A stretch of DNA of 64,000 nucleotides, from positions 42,097,025 through 42,161,024 of the forward strand of contig OX344763.1 in assembly GCA_947034895.1 (NCBI GenBank). The letters run 5' to 3'. The notes beneath the pieces were generated by a model. It was not told the DNA's origin, did no database searches, and saw only the letters and a list, made by a program, of their open reading frames with translations. Below are positions 10,101-22,214 of the stretch, one piece after another (positions within the stretch are counted from its first letter, which is position 1; every line of letters starts with the position of its first letter). The translations under genes and the position numbers were made by a program. Origin of the DNA: Rhytidiadelphus loreus. Lineage: Eukaryota; Streptophyta; Bryopsida; Hypnales; Hylocomiaceae.

Positions 10101-11492
10101 ACACGGCGGATAAAGAACGGTTCTTTAAGGGTGTTCGTAGTGACAAGCCACGCGTTGATCTGATCATTGCCGACATGCCTGAAGGCTTACCTATACCTGA
10201 TGTGTCAAAGCCTTCTCACGTCGTTCCAAAGTGGAATGAGCGACCTGATACTTGGCTAGAATCTCTTTTTGAATTTTCGGATGGCCATTTACAGGATGAT
10301 GGGGCTCTTATTATTATTCATCCTTATAGGGCACAGGCCAAAGCACATATTGTTGGGTATGCAAACCCATATGCCTTCAAATTACGAAAAGAGTGGTGGG
10401 GGATGAATCGCTTGCACCTTACTTCACCTTTGGATCGTTCTTCTACGGTATGTTCTACATTCATCTGTAGTTTCTGAGATATTATTGAATTCTCTTCTAA
10501 TTTCTACAATTTTTTTCTGACATTGACTTGCCTTATTGTACAGACGTTGCGTTTTGGAATCTCACTGTGGGTGAGGAATTTGCCGGAGGTTGGACCTTCA
10601 AAGTTCGCATTCCAAGAATGCCCAAAGTTGAAGGCACTTGGAGTAGACGTTGCCCAAGATGACATTCTACAGAATTACACAAAGGCGGAGACAAGAGCGA
10701 TGGACAACAATACTCCTTGGAGGGGGGCACGTGAGAAAGACTCTCGATTTATGCAGATGTTCATTGAAGCATCATCTTTTCCGGGTGACATTGTTGTGGA
10801 TTGTACAGCCTCAACTGGTAATTTCTACAAACTTTCTTTCACATTCTAATGACATTTGAAGCTCCTAATTTGTTCTACACGTTCTATTAGTATTCAAATA
10901 TAAACTCTCCTCACATGATGCAAGTGCCGCCATCCACGCTTGTAGGCTTTTAGACAAGCATATCATTGCCTTGGAAGAAGACAAGGCAATCTTCGATGCG
11001 CTCCCGACTCCTCTTATTTGTAAGGATGAGGTTGTCCCAGTCACACCGGCACCTGTGTCTTTGGTATCAGATGACCTTGACGCTGAGGATGTTCTTGTAC
11101 CACAGGTCATGAAGAAATCTCGATTCAGTAAGTAAGTTTTCCCTTAATTTGTTTTTCTTCTTCACTGTCAAGTGTTGCCACAAAGCATTATCATTTCTAA
11201 CTCTCCATGTTCTTTTCGCAGCGTGATTTGCACCGAGGCTATATACCAGCCGTTCTATTCACTTTCCGAGTTTTTTCCGAGCCCGGATAAACCCTATATA
11301 CTACCCCCGTATACTGAGGCTTTAGCAATGGATTATGCATCCCACAGATTGATCCCGAGACGGGATAAGACTGCCACTTTAAACCCTAGGGTATTGCAGT
11401 TTTTAGATGTGACCACCGTCGAAGTAGATGAGGAGCCTTCCTGCACTGACAGTAGTGACGACTGTCAGTCAATATCTTCTTCATCTACGTGA
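7111..11492 (+). pseudogene. ParB-like + beta-class N4/N6 DNA methylase-like gene, disrupted
   Basis: Coding exons by splice signals and frame: 7111-7676, 8107-8292, 8396-8590, 8676-8899, 9036-9271, 9376-10012, 10100-10447, 10544-10817, 10891-11131, 11222-11492. The N-terminal part resembles a ParB/sulfiredoxin-type domain: an IPL..L start, then FFICDGNH followed by LLAW, like the ParB DGxHR motif. A Lys/Glu-rich, probably coiled segment lies near 9640-9830. The C-terminal exons give VDLIIADMPEG at the motif IV position (10154-10186), then GDIVVDCTAST (10783-10817) at motif I, then RLLDKHIIALEED at motif II. Order IV before I is the beta class. The usual (D/N/S)PPY and FxGxG residues are not conserved, so catalysis is doubtful. 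Breaks: TGA 7540, donor AT instead of GT at 7677, frameshifts near 8236 and 8772, TAG 9488. Family known for bacterial and phage ParB-methylase fusions; this identification is from motifs only. Confidence 0.6.
7687..8018. mobile_element. Fold-back MITE in intron 1 of the methylase-like gene
   Basis: The two halves are inverted copies almost end to end, with AACACGATATTCG at the left and CGAATATCGTGTT at the right, and the centre at about 7862. TTAC lies directly on both sides (7683-7686 and 8019-8022), a candidate 4-bp target duplication. ORFs at 7606-7791 and 7788-7976 owe much of their length to this hairpin. It sits ten bases after the expected splice donor. Confidence 0.85.
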
Positions 11493-12117
11493 TTCTACTT
11501 TTAGGTAGATCACTCTTCTGGATCACATTTCTCCTTTTCTATTACCTTGTTTTTTTGCATGGCTTATAGTAAGCAATATAGCTATTATTTTATTGTTTTG
11601 AACTTCTTATTTCTATGGTTATTTTGTTATAGGTTCAAATATGATATGTACACTATATACTATCTAGTCTTTAATATTTTGGGTTGGTAATGGTCTCTTA
11701 ATTCTCAACGACTAGTTCAAAATCAAGTATGTTTTTCACGCAGGTTCCATTTTGGGTTGATCAATGTTCTGTTGCCATGTGATACCTCTTGGGGCCGAGA
11801 GAAGGAATGGCAAGGCTGTGTTATGATCTCTAGTTCGCCTGAACATAACCTGTTTCGGAACCCATTAGATCACAATGCAAGCTAGGATCTGAATAGCATT
11901 GCGATCTCTCAAACTCAAATGATATTATACTTTAAAAATTTTAGTTCTTTCAAATTGTGTCCAGAACTATTAAAATTGTGGTTTTTGTAAACTTCAAAGA
12001 TAGTGTCCTCAATATACAATACAAAGAACCTTCCATCTGTTTTTATTTCATTTTTGAGGATTTCAAACTCAATGACTATGTTATGTCATTTTCACCACTA
12101 TGTCTTCCACTATCATT
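11493..12117. other. 3' flank of the methylase-like gene
   Basis: AT-rich sequence with no gene recognised. One imperfect copy of the CTCTCGGCGCCGAGAG palindrome lies at 11786-11801. Confidence 0.5.
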
Positions 12118-13860
12118 ACATTAGATTTCAGGCCAGTGGGAGACCCTGAGTTCTCCGACGTTCCCGGACTATGGGAACGTCGGAGAACCAGCAGTCCGAC
12201 CTGGCACGAAGACTACCAGGTCGAACTGCAGTAATGAATGAATTAAAAAAAAAATTATTTTCTTTTTTTAGATTAAGATTCTAGGATTTAATCCTAGGTT
12301 CTCACATTAATCTACCGTTAGTTCTTTATAAAAATATTTAGACTATTTTTTACTATGTATCTTGGTCTATAATATATATATTTTTTTAAATAGAATTATA
12401 TACACTACATGTATATATATATATATATTTCTTTTTTACTTATCACTCATTGTTTATCTTATAAATGCTAGATTCATTATTTCTTTGACAAATGGACCCT
12501 TGGTTACATTTGGAAAGCATACTCCAATTATGATATCCTCTGGCTTTTTCTACATACTGGCTTACAAAGTTACAGAGCCTACTCCGTTATGAGCTGGAAT
12601 CAACCTGATACAGCAAATAACCATTGGCAGAAAACCGTTGGTCTCTCCTTCCACCGTCATGCTGACGAAAAAAGAGTGACAGCTAAAATTGGTACTCGTG
12701 CCTTAATTACATGTTTAAAGTCTCAGTAATGAACTGAGCTGATTAAACGGATGAATGACTACTAGGATTACCATGCCCCATATCCCGCCAAGCTCAATTC
12801 GTGTTTTTGAATTCTACACACTACTGATATATTGGATCCCTCTTGCTCCGTGCTTGGGTGTTTTTTTCAGCTCGCAGGACAATGATAATCTCTATTGCAC
12901 GAGCTCTAGTGGAAGAGTTCCCGCACAGTGATCTAGCATTTGGATATCTGGATTTTCAAAACATGGTACTCGGTTCTCAGAACAGTGGACAACAGGTGTT
13001 GCTTAGCTCAATACAAAACTAACTTTTTTTTAGTTGTGTGAGCATGCTTAAAGCTGTAGTTACAGGGTTGTTGGAATGCTTTTCTCTTGTGAATATCGAT
13101 AACAAGTAGTGGTACATCTGAAGACACCTCGTACACGCTATCTGGCAAACTAATTGTGTGCTGGGTTGCATGGGTAGAGGTGAGGATTACCACCTCTCGG
13201 GAACGCTTTTTTCCAAAAATCTCTGATCATACTACTCAACAGGAGGATGGTACCTAGTTTTACTGCAGGAGTATGAGTGTGGTCACACTCGCATTGTAAA
13301 AATTTCTTTGAAAGTTCAGTCTATGGTCTTGTTTTTTTTTTTAAAAGTTCGGTTGTGCTTACTGATGCTCCATTCAGTCGTCATATAGACTTGCTTGCTT
13401 AAATTCGAAGCAGACAGAACACAGCAGTATACCTGCTGGACGATTTGCTACAGATATATTGCTCACAGATACACTTTCTGCTCTGTATATTGTTTCATAC
13501 AAAACTTGATCCGCCATTTTTTTCAGGCTATGTTCGTTTGTTCATTACCTTTGGATTTAGTATCACTGGGATTATACTGGTATTCTTTTCTATTAAGAAA
13601 CAGACTGACTGTTATAAAGCACGTTATGTCTACTCGTTATATTTAATTTGGTCTTAGATATTGCTAATTCGATATGAAATCGAATTGACATTTAGTATTG
13701 ATTTTTGAGTTTGAAATTTGAAAAAGATGTAGAATCTACTCTGACTCTATCAGGGAAGTATCGAAAAAAACTTTTTTTATTGAGATTGTCCGGCCATGGT
13801 TTGCAGCATGGGGAACCATGGCCGGAAGGTCTCCCAGAGGCCTCAATTCCTTTCTAATAT
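12118..13860. mobile_element. Non-autonomous DNA transposon with subterminal hairpins (element 1)
   Basis: The left end reads ACATTAGATTTCAGGCC then GGGAGACC. The reverse complement of the right end reads ATATTAG, then GAGGCC, then GGGAGACC. Inside the left end are two stem-loops: TTCTCCGACGTTCCC pairing with its complement (12151-12187), and a stem around GTCCGACCTGG (12193-12228). Inside the right end is a stem GGCCATGG/CCATGGCC near 13793-13826. Elements 2 (29726-30050) and 3 (44746-45135) share this layout. There is no transposase. An ATT next to each end is too short to prove a target duplication. Confidence 0.75.
12871..12965 (+). pseudogene. Possible captured exon inside element 1
   Basis: TTTTTTTCAG ends at 12870 and a GTACTC donor follows at 12966. 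Between them one frame reads ARALVEEFPHSDLAFGYLDF without a stop. An acceptor, an open frame and a donor inside an otherwise AT-rich non-autonomous element suggest a captured host exon. I do not recognise the source gene. Chance cannot be excluded at 95 bases. Confidence 0.3.
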
Positions 13861-16480
13861 TATTTAGTTTATCATTTTTTCCTACTTTCTGATTTTTCTA
13901 AATTATTATGATTTATTGTAACCAATTTATGTACAATATAATAACAAATTCAAATCAATGTTTCTAAAACCTAAAGATAAAGAGCCTAAATAGTACACAT
14001 ATATTACTATATAAAATATATATAATTTCTAAGAACGAGTTTTGATTGGTTTAAATATAATGAAGTCCAAAAATGATTATACATAAAATATCATTTACGG
14101 ATAAGTCCCACTTTGGATGTACAAAATGGGCAAAAAAATTCTATATTTAAGCCTGCTTCAATATTATTTCAAACCCACGGTTATAGGTCAAACATTAAAT
14201 TTCATCCCAGAAAAATGTATACTCACAAGCTCACAAGCTCACAAGCTCAAGCTCGCAAGCTCACAGAATAGCAACCCTGTGCTAATAACCTCATCTTTTT
14301 TTTGGTCATTTGGCCTGTGAGGGAGTGGGACTAGAAAAAATGTACCTATTAGGTGTTGCTACCTTGGGATAAATGCACCTTATTCTGACCCTACATCCAA
14401 TCCAGTCCAAATGATATCTTTACATTCACTTGAATCCCAAGAATCTAAGAAAAAGCATGATTTTTTTTTATCGCTTTTGAAGAAAATTGGCTAAGTGATA
14501 AGAGATTGTGTACGCTCCTAGGTTCTTATTCAAGTATGAACATGCAAAGTTCATTTGCATAGAATTGGGTAGAAAGTTAGAATAAGGTGCATCTCCCTTA
14601 GATGATTTAATCCTTTACTTCCTAAGAAGCCCATATTGGGCCTCACATTTTTTGGCAATTTTGAAGAGTTTATATGGGAATTTTTATTTATTTTCATAAT
14701 TATTAATTTTGAACCAATGCATGCAATTTTCTTCACTCAAGCTAAAGATATAATAAAATCTTCCATTTAGATTATACTTTCTACAATATGATCAATCAAA
14801 GTTTGAAATTTAAAATCATGAATTCTTAGGAAGTAAAGGGTTAAAGAAATCTTTATTGTACTGAATAGTAGAATAATTGCACTTATAGAAAATCTCCAAT
14901 TACTATAATATATACTAGTAGTAAACTAGTATATGAAAGAGCTAATGTATGACAAATAGACAATTACATATTTTCATTAATTTCAATGGCTATTGCGCAT
15001 ATTCTTTTTTGAAGATAATGAATTTGATGTTTAACTATTAGTATTGTCCTTCCAATCTTGAAACAATAATTGAGTTAATACTAGAGGTGTGAATTAGCCA
15101 ACACCTTGAAGCATGTGTAAAATGTGTTTTCTAACTTTGAAATTCAATAAAATTCAATTAAAGAATTTTTTTATGTATGCTTGCAATGTGTCATTGGAAA
15201 GGTTAATTACAATGTCTTATTTCACATGGAAAAAAAATACTTTAATCTTTGTATAGTGGTGAAGATGAAGAGGTCTTAGTATAGAAATGTTTCATTTGTA
15301 CACCTTGCAATATGTAAGAGTTGTTGCAAAGTGCATCTTTGGATGCTCACCAACCTTGAATATAATCCATTCCACCACCTTTGAACTACAATTCTACTTT
15401 CTACTTCCTATATAATCTAGATATAGACTAACATGTTTTTGTACATAACATTCTTGAATAGAAAAATAGGGGGTTTCCTTCTACAATAGCACTCTGACAA
15501 GAATATAATTGTGTTACAGTTGTCCACAATACATAAATGGGCAAGACTTGCATTCAAGATTTCATTCATAGAAAGCAAAAGGTTCCCTGCTTTGAAGTCC
15601 AATAATGTTATGAAACATGTATTGAAGATTTAACATCCTAGCATAAGATCTAAAGGATAAACTATTAGAATTTGACTATGTATGCTAGAATTAGTATTTT
15701 TAATGTCACTAAATTTAGCAAAATTCCTACTCAATATTTTATCATAGCTATGGAAAATATAAATTTGAACAATCTTAAATTTTAAGGTTTAGTGCATTCT
15801 GTAGTGTTTTTAGTAGCTTGAGCTATTTAACACCTTAATGCTTCGATGTCTACATTCTAAACAATGAACAAAGAGGTTCCAAGAGATTTTTAGACTACAA
15901 AACTTCTCATTCATCCAAACCAAATGCTTCGATTTTAAAAACCATACTTTCTATATGCAGAATTTGATGAAATTGAGATATTGTAGCTTCCTAGTAGCTT
16001 GGGCAACTTTTTGCCTAATAATTAATTAAAATGAAAAAAGTAGTTAGGCAAATCAAAAAATAATATATTAAAATTAGGCAATTTTGAAATATAATTAAAA
16101 TAAATTATGCATTCATCTAATTGATCTACATTGTTCTTACAATTTTTGAATGGTTGCTGCTACTTTCATCTAAGGCAATCACATTTACTTAAACCCTTGT
16201 CTTGATTCCTAAACCCTAAACTTTCTACCTTGTGTGTTAGAGTTTTGTTGAGTGTTAGGGATTGTTGTGTGTGAGAGATCATATGTTTTGTTTGTGAAAG
16301 ATTGTGCTTTAAAATGGTCAAAATGGCAAGGCAAAAAACTTTGTAATCTATGTTTATAGTTATTGACAAAGAAGAGATGCAAGATTGTGTGGAGCAAGTT
16401 GAATTTCTATGAATTAGGCAATCCTTTCATATATATAAGACAAACTAGGTCATTAATTTTCCAAAAATTTAAGCACCCTT
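13861..16480. repeat. AT-rich spacer, first copy of a segmental duplication
   Basis: No gene. From about 14290 to 15430 the sequence is matched, with divergence and insertions, by about 43980-46330. A short tandem of ACAAGCTC lies at 14222-14270. The copy at 44 kb contains a 1.1-kb insertion that is absent here. Confidence 0.65.
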
Positions 16481-17093
16481 TTAAATATTTAATTTTTGAC
16501 CAAGTTGCTAGGAAGCAATGGTAAACAATATGTATTTATAAAGATATAAGCAAAAATATGCAAAAATATAATTTGTATAAGATTGTTTATGGTACACGAA
16601 GCTCTCAAGATTGGAATACATCCAATTTGATTGTAAGCATAAAATGTAACTATTCTTAAATGAAACAAAGCAATGTCGTCACTTGCTTTTTGGAAGGTCT
16701 CATCTGTGAATGTCACTTGGATTCTATGGCTAACTTAGCCCTTTTGGAAAGTCTCCTCATGAAAACCAGCCTATTTCGTCACAATCCTATCCCATTTTTG
16801 CACAAGTTTGATTTTAAAGCAACCATTTACCCGGGTATTTACCACCTGATTGCCTTTTGGGGGAAATTGAAATTGTTGAAACAATTTTCAGTAAATTTTT
16901 GTAGAGAGAAAAATGGAACTGGCATCTAACTCAAGTTGTTTCATATTTTTTGGACCTTTGTAGAATTAGTTATGAATTTTTGAAGTTGAAACACAGTGGT
17001 CACTAAAAGTGACCACCTCCTGAAATGTTTATAGTTGGTACACTAAAGTGTGCAAAATGTACGTCTGTGTCATGAAGAGCATGGTTGCTTTTA

Positions 17094-17479
17094 GAGTATC
17101 CCTACCAGTGGCTTCCTTATCCCTATCTCCATTGAGATGAAGGGGAATAAAGATGGAGATAGGGAAGGCAAGCCCCCACTAGTTCTACCATAAATTTTCA
17201 ACTTATTGCTAAATAGAGATAGGGAGAATTCAAAAAGAACTATAGAAATAGTTACAAGGCCAACTGAATAGTACTCCCACAAAGAAATGAAACACAACTC
17301 ATGTTGGAAAGATGAAAAGAGGTTCAGGAATTACTCCATTTAAGTTTCCTATCCATCATACCATATGGGAAATGCGAACCGCCCCTCCCTAAATTTTTAG
17401 GGATGAAGAATGTCGGTCGGGGATCTTCCCTATCTGGGTGAAACTCAGATCTGGGTGGAAGCCATTGGTGGGGATGCTC
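17094..17479. mobile_element. Tourist-like MITE with TTA target duplication
   Basis: The left end GAGTATCCCTACCAGTGGC pairs with the right end, whose reverse complement starts GAGCATCCCCACCAATGGC. TTA flanks the element at 17091-17093 and 17480-17482. Length is 386 bp. TTA duplication with GAGCAT-type ends fits the PIF/Harbinger (Tourist) group. A diverged copy occupies the same place in block 2 at 35340-35748, so it was present before the block duplicated. Confidence 0.8.
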
Positions 17480-17769
17480 TTACCTTGACAACCAAAAAAA
17501 TGTGATAATATGCATGATACCGCTCGAACCTTCCGAAAAAATTATTAAAAATTCCGTGCAAAACGTGCAGGGAATAGTCGCTTACATATATGGTATACCA
17601 GTCTCCGTCCTTCCGACATTAATCATGTCATCTTCCAGCAAGTTGAAAATTCTTGTCAGCTGCATTTGTACTTTCGCACATAATGAAGGAAGACCTCATT
17701 GTACCGACCAACATCGCAAAGTATTTGGTAAGATGCTTGCTCCTCGCTGCTTGAATGGGATGTGACGAG

Positions 17770-17776
17770 TATAAAG
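17770..17776 (+). promoter_or_regulatory. TATA box of spherulin-4-like copy A
   Basis: TATAAAG in the context GAGTATAAAGATGGAGACC is conserved in the same position before copies A, C (36259-36265) and E (48678-48684). No ATG lies between the expected start of transcription near 17800 and the ATG at 17894. Confidence 0.6.
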
Positions 17777-17893
17777 ATGGAGACCTTCCTCCTCATTCAA
17801 GCATTGCTTAACACTACCCATCAGACACTTCATCTTCAGTAGAACCAGAGTTCTAATTCTTCTTCTTCTACTTGGAGACGCGATTTTCCAAGT

Positions 17894-19924
17894 ATGGGCT
17901 GCTCGACAGGCTTCAGGCCACTCATCACCAACATGGTACTAATCTCTTCTCGATCTGCACTTGGAATTCCTCTTCTCTGCATTATATGTGAACTGAATGC
18001 TTTGAATTCAGAGCTTGTAGAAGTATGTGTTCATCAGCTTAGCGCTGATAAAAGGAGTTTTGATCAACCACAGGTGAGCTCGTGCTGACACTATTAATTT
18101 AGGTTCGCACTTGCTGCTTCATGCACATGTCGGTAGTGTTACCATACGATGGTAACCTCCAGCTGGTGCTTGAAGTAGATTTGAAGTAAGGAAGCTTGAA
18201 ATTCCAGTAATAGTTGATCGAATAGGAATTGCCAAGTTTGTGGTTCTGAAGATTTGAGTTTGGGATTCTATTTCAAAATGCTAAACTGACCAGTGAAATG
18301 CAGCTGGGTCGGGTTTTCTTTGGTCCAGGGTTAATTATCTCTACTAGCATTGTATACAATAAGAGCCTTTGAATGATTCAAAATTACACTCTCAAACATT
18401 CTTGATTCAAGCCTGTGTGTTGACATCAGTCATGTTTACAAATCTTCTGAAGCTTCAAGTCTCGTCAAGACTATCCAATCTATTATACTAATTGATGAAT
18501 CAACTTACTTGTGTCAAACTTTCTTGGTTGAGCTGCTATAATCGATACTGTTGTGTTCAATGTGAGCCCTCCATCCAACCAAAGAGTACACTTTTGGACA
18601 CTCCTGCTTCAAGACCACAACAGAACATTATATCCTATATCCTTCCTGATCCACTTGGCTCTTGAAGGTCGGTCATTTTTTAGTCCATTTCAGAGGGATA
18701 AGAGTGCAAGTACGGAGTAGTAAACTAATAAGTAGTTCAAGTTCTGCAAACCCGAAACCCTGCAGCCATACATCACTGTAAGCAACTCCCTCCTGCGACT
18801 ATTTCCAAATTGCTAATCGCATGGGCGTCACTTGCAGCAGGCTGCACTGCGCCAACCAACAAGCTGCCTTCTGTGGGCTTCCATGATCCTGTTGTGCACC
18901 TTCGCCACATTCGGCGTCTCCTCCCACACGCAACAAGAGATTTACGTCCCCTCGTACGTCTACCCCTGCGCTGGTACCACGGGTTGCGCGTGGGACGTGT
19001 TCAAAGCGAACGCCACTTTGGTGGTCATCAACCCCAACAGCGGCCCTGGCACCTCGGCGGACCCCAACTACGTCACCCTCGTCAACAACATGAAGAACGG
19101 GACCTCGGCAGTGACGATCGTGGTGGGTTACGTCTCCACGAGTTACGGCAACCGAAACCCGTCGCTCGTGCTCGCCGACATCGACGCGTATTACAACTTC
19201 TACAACAAATTGGATGGGATCTTTCTGGACGAAGGGAACACGAGTTGTGATAACACAACGTTGAGTTTGTACAAGTCGTATGATTTAAATGTGAAGGCGA
19301 GGGTGGGGTTGGGGTACACGGTGCTGAATTGGGGAACTCACGGGAACGAGTGTTTTTTGACGCACACACACATTGATAACTATGTTACATTTGAAGGTAT
19401 GAACTTGGATTGGAAAATCGTATATACTTGTTCTGGATTATTTTGTTCGTGATCCCTAGAATTATAGAATTTCAGTGTGTATGAAGGTACCACAAATCTA
19501 GGGAAAGAATTATGGAATAACAGGGGAATAAAAAAAAACCTGCTGGAATCTCCCAAGTCGCTAACCCACTGGAATCTGTCACACCCTATTACGAAGTCTG
19601 TGTTCATTTCTGTCTAGGAATGAAAATTGAATTCTAGTGAATGATCTGGTACGTGTTCCGACGGCCGCAGATTATTTTTCCAATTACAGTACTGCTGGTG
19701 CTCCTCCTGCTTGGGTGTTCGGCTATGACTCCTCCAGGTTCTGGAACATCCTGCACACGGCCCCGAACAACACAGTCAGTGTGACAGCCGCAGTGGCCAC
19801 GGGCAAGAGCCGGAACGTCGGGCAAATGTACATCACCGATGACGTCCTGCCCAATCCATATGACACGGCGCCATCGTCCACTGTGTGGAATGCTGAAGTC
19901 ACCAAAGCTAAGAGCTGCACTTGA
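17894..19924 (+). CDS. Spherulin-4-like secreted protein, copy A (intact)
   Basis: Spherulation-specific family 4 protein, a family known from fungi, slime moulds and bacteria with unclear function, usually secreted. Proposed exons: 17894-17935, 18838-19396 and 19671-19924, all joining in frame, about 284 residues. The second exon opens with a hydrophobic stretch (LLWASMILLCTFATFGV) that would act as a signal peptide. Family marks follow: YVYPC, WDVFKANA, VVINPNSGPGTS, GYVSTSYGNR, LADIDAYYNF and DGIFLDEGN; the last exon has YITDDVLPNPYD near the end. Several Cys and N-glycosylation sites fit an extracellular protein. The first exon is the weak point: ATG 17894 is the first after the TATA box, but the donor GTACTA is ordinary and a longer first exon ending at the better donor CACAG/GTGAGC (18073) also keeps frame here, though not in copies C and E. 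Codon use is GC-rich compared with the flanks. Confidence 0.8.
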
Positions 19925-20049
19925 TCGATCACCATGCTCATTTAGCTCCTCACTGCTTGCAATTAATAATTCTGGTCTAACTACGTCTTTAGATTCAGGT
20001 CTCGAGATCTTGGCAGCACAGCTCAGCTGACCCAAGTCATCTTCGAAAT

Positions 20050-20055
20050 AATAAA
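20050..20055 (+). terminator. Poly(A) signal of copy A
   Basis: AATAAA lies 126 bases after the stop codon; the match is kept in copies C (38529-38534) and E (51246-51251). Confidence 0.5.
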
Positions 20056-20419
20056 GTTTCTGCTTCTAAATCTCGTTGCACTTTCGTAGATGCTCCGGGA
20101 AACTTGAATTGTGTCATGAGTCTTGTACCCATGTGAAATGTTGAATGATTGTTTGAGTTGTGAAGTGGCGATTGAAGGTGTAAGCTGTTCATTACCAGTC
20201 ACATGGGCGGAGATTTTACAGTATATGATATTACCAGCTCTTCTGAACATTCCGAATTTGAGGGATAGGTATATTCCCGGACCCTTCATTTATCTGTGAG
20301 TGCCGTGATCCCACTCAGATAGGCTTCCATGCCTGCAGTACATCTTCCCATTGGGTCATGATATTGTGCGGGGAATCTCATTTAATGCATTGACCTGTAC
20401 AGCGAGCTCTCAAGATTGC

Positions 20420-21867
20420 TTATGGCCTCTTTGTGAGTAGTTATTTCCCAATTGCTAATGACGTTTTGCACCAATTCAACTCCACCAAGAAACCATGCGC
20501 CACCGCACAAGTTGCCTCTTGTGGTTCATGTGGCCTCTCCTGCAGCACGCAAGAGATTTACGTCCCCTCGTACACTTACCCCTGCGCCGGTAACCCGGGG
20601 TGCGCGTGGGACGTGTTGTAAGCGAACGCCACTTTAGTGATCATCAACCCCAACAACGGCCCTGGCACCTCGTCGAACTCCGACTACGTCACGCTCGTCA
20701 ACAACATCGAGACCGGGACCTCCGCAGTGAAGATCTTGTTGGGCTACGTCTCCACGAGTTACACCATCCGACCGTCGGAGTTCGTGCTCGCCGACATCGA
20801 CGCGTATTACAACTTCGACAACGTGGATGGGATCTTTCTGGACGAAGGGAGCACGGATTGTGATAACACCACCTGAATTTCTACAAGTCGTATGATGAAC
20901 GGGTGAAGGAGAAGGGGAGAAAGGGGTACACGGTGCTGAATTGGGGGAGAAATGGGATGGAGTGTTTTCTGACGAACACACAAAGTGACAACTACGTCAC
21001 GTTTGAACGTACAAAAAAGTTGGACCATCATGCTTGTTGTGTAGTAGTGCGTGATCCCTTCAATTGTAGAATTATGTGTGAGGGTCGTGTTTACGTAATC
21101 GAGAATGGCGTGGTTTAGACTTAGAGAGCCGAAAGTCTGCCGTTCTGAAAATGAGGGTGAGATTAGACTCGGATTTCTGTCAGGGGATTGAAACTGCACC
21201 AGTTGCACTGGAGTCTGACATACTCATGAATGGGGAGTGGTAGATTCGGAGATTCCCTAGACTCTTTGTTATTTCAAGTTTGGGGGCTAACCTTATGGTC
21301 CACCCTCTCATTGTTGTAAACGTTTCCATCCACAGCAGCTTGGAGGCTGCTAGTGTCTATCTTGGAAGTAAGACGCAAGTGATCTCCAAACTTTTGTGGA
21401 TACTTGACACTTACAGCAACAGAAGATCGCTTATTTGGGTACCATAAAACTGGGAAAAGAAATATGGAATAACAGGGGAATCAAAAAGCAACTGATTGAA
21501 TCTCCCACTAACCGACTGTGCCACACCTTATTACGAAGTCTGCGTTCATGTCTGTCTACGAATGAAATTGAATTCTAATGAATGATCTGGTGTTCCGACG
21601 GCTGCAGGTTATTTTTCCAATTACAGTACTGCTGCTCGCCTGTTCCTGCTGCTTGGATGAACGGCTTTAACTCCTCCAGGTTCTGGAACATCCTGCACTC
21701 GGCCCCGGACAACACAGCCAGTGTTGACAACAGCGGTGGCCACGGCCAAGAGCCGGAACGTCGGGCAAGTATACATCTTCAGTAACGTCATGCCGAATCC
21801 ATTTGATACGGCGCCATCGTCCACTGTGTGCCCTTCTGAAGTCACGGAAGCTACGAGCTGCACTTGA
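20420..21867 (+). pseudogene. Spherulin-4-like copy B, pseudogene
   Basis: The same exon layout as copy A is visible: a long exon to about 21008, and a last exon from 21608 to the TGA at 21865-21867. The 5' end differs from A: the first exon and signal peptide region are replaced by unrelated sequence. The conserved WDVFK reads WDVL followed by TAA at 20619-20621. Bases are missing in the stretch after DGIFLDEGS (around 20870), shifting the frame, and the last exon has further frameshifts. It lies 0.5 kb after copy A in the same orientation. The same TAA is in copy D, so the gene was already dead before the block was duplicated. Confidence 0.85.
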
Positions 21868-22214
21868 TCCCCGCGCTGTCAATTCTGATCCAAGTATGTC
21901 TTTAGAGTCAGGTCTCGAGATCTTGGTAGCACAGCTGAGACTTGGACAAGCTGGCCCATTGGCCCAAGTCATCTTCGAAATAATAAAGTTTCAATCTTGC
22001 TTCTAAATTTCGTTGGACTTCTTCCATGGCTGATTTCTTGGAATTCCTGGGACATGAGAGTAGGTGCTCCGGAAAAACTTGAAATGTGTGGTGAGTTTCG
22101 TGCCGTCGTGAGATGTTGAATGCTTGACCGAGTTGTGAAGTGGCGATTGAAGGTTTAAGCTGTTCACTGCCAGCAACATAGGTGGCATTCTAAACATTAC
22201 CACCTCTTCTGAAC

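Noticed and set aside
14222..14270. Short repeats as a CRISPR array
   Set aside because: Directly abutting 8-10-base units without spacers, in a plant nuclear sequence.
18810..19250. Arg- and His-rich 146-codon ORF overlapping copy A, also seen in copies C and E
   Set aside because: It lies in another frame of the spherulin-4-like exon; family motifs are only in the main frame. Its persistence follows from GC-rich codons.
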